Shown piece by piece: positions 6,150 through 6,467 of a stretch of DNA of 6,467 nt. The position numbers and the translations under genes are program-made. How positions within the stretch are numbered: the stretch's first letter is position 1; the number at the start of each line of letters is the position of its first letter. The notes under the pieces were generated by a model. It was given only the letters and a program-made list of their open reading frames with translations. It searched no databases and was not told the origin of the DNA. The DNA comes from DATAEU01 sp046724395 (GTDB lineage Bacteria; Actinomycetota; UBA4738; HRBIN12). The stretch is from NCBI GenBank assembly GCA_046724395.1, contig JBKOWM010000087.1, positions 1 through 6,467 of the forward strand, written 5' to 3'.

Positions 6150-6467
6150 TCACACGAGGCCCGGGATGAGTCGCCGCGCGTTCGCCGCGTAAACGCGTTC
6201 CAGGACGGCGTCGGGCAAGCCGAGCCCCGAGATCGCCCACCTGCCCTGCGGGGGTATCTCATCGATGGCGTACGGGAAGTACTCGTCCTCGGTCTCGAGG
6301 AAGCGGAAGTGGATCGAGTACGTGGACGGATCCGGCGGAAACGCGTCCGTCCCGAACAGAACGCGGTCTGCATACGAGCGAAGCACCGCGGCCGCGGCGC
6401 GGGGCTGACGACCGAGCTCGGAGATCCGGGCCGCGATGTCGATGTTGTAGTTCGGATGGGTTCGGAG
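6150..6467 (-). CDS. Amidohydrolase-2 family protein, C-terminal part (5' truncated by window edge)
   Basis: The last 105 residues of a metal-dependent TIM-barrel hydrolase are present. Reading continues in frame to the right edge, so the start is outside the window. Internal GTG or ATG codons, such as GTG at 6386, are not real starts. The visible segment begins in NYNIDIAARISELGRQPRAA, a strand followed by the family's typical ARxxELGRQPR helix. RVLFGTDAFPPD comes next and holds the Asp at the end of barrel strand 8 (FGTD), the conserved metal-binding/catalytic residue. The C-terminal helix VYAANARRLIPG is also typical. Family members include hydrolases, lactonases and decarboxylases, so the reaction cannot be assigned. 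A role on a lactone or acid from the same sugar pathway is possible. It converges on the second GH4 gene with 21 bp between stops and no visible terminator hairpin. Confidence 0.88.
   Translation of the reverse strand, partial: LRTHPNYNIDIAARISELGRQPRAAAAVLRSYADRVLFGTDAFPPDPSTYSIHFRFLETEDEYFPYAIDEIPPQGRWAISGLGLPDAVLERVYAANARRLIPGLV

Overview
This is a GC-rich, gene-dense window with seven protein-coding genes, two of them cut by the window ends. GTG start codons are common, intergenic gaps are short, and Shine-Dalgarno sequences are weak or absent at several starts. This fits a high-GC soil or freshwater bacterium, for example Actinomycetota (Thermoleophilia-like) or Chloroflexota. The sequence alone does not settle the phylum. 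I see no rRNA, tRNA, CRISPR, insertion sequence or phage gene.

Layout, left to right. (1) The end of a short-chain dehydrogenase (SDR) is coupled through a GTGA overlap to a complete PfkB-family sugar kinase. (2) A Gfo/Idh/MocA-type NAD(P)-dependent oxidoreductase lies on the minus strand, and its stop codon overlaps the kinase stop. (3) After a 40-bp divergent gap comes a plus-strand TIM-barrel protein of the sugar phosphate isomerase/epimerase (AP endonuclease 2-like) family. (4) A 143-bp gap holds a possible promoter and a small leader-like ORF. (5) Two tandem glycoside hydrolase family 4 (GH4, MelA-like) genes follow, 15 bp apart. (6) The C-terminal third or so of an amidohydrolase-2 family protein lies on the minus strand and runs off the right edge.

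Every gene fits carbohydrate catabolism. The GH4 enzymes are expected to cleave glycosides by an NAD+- and metal-dependent oxidation/elimination mechanism. The Gfo/Idh/MocA oxidoreductase, the TIM-barrel isomerase/epimerase/lyase, the SDR and the PfkB kinase could then oxidise, isomerise and phosphorylate the released sugar. No transporter or regulator is visible, so the inducing sugar cannot be named. The unit probably continues to the left, and possibly to the right.

The most interesting point is the GH4 pair. The first enzyme keeps the CHSV signature associated with alpha-galactosidases. Its downstream paralogue keeps the metal-ligand Cys and His but has CMSA there, and it has also lost two aromatic residues that the first copy carries in an active-site-proximal block. 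This suggests a GH4 enzyme with altered chemistry or substrate.
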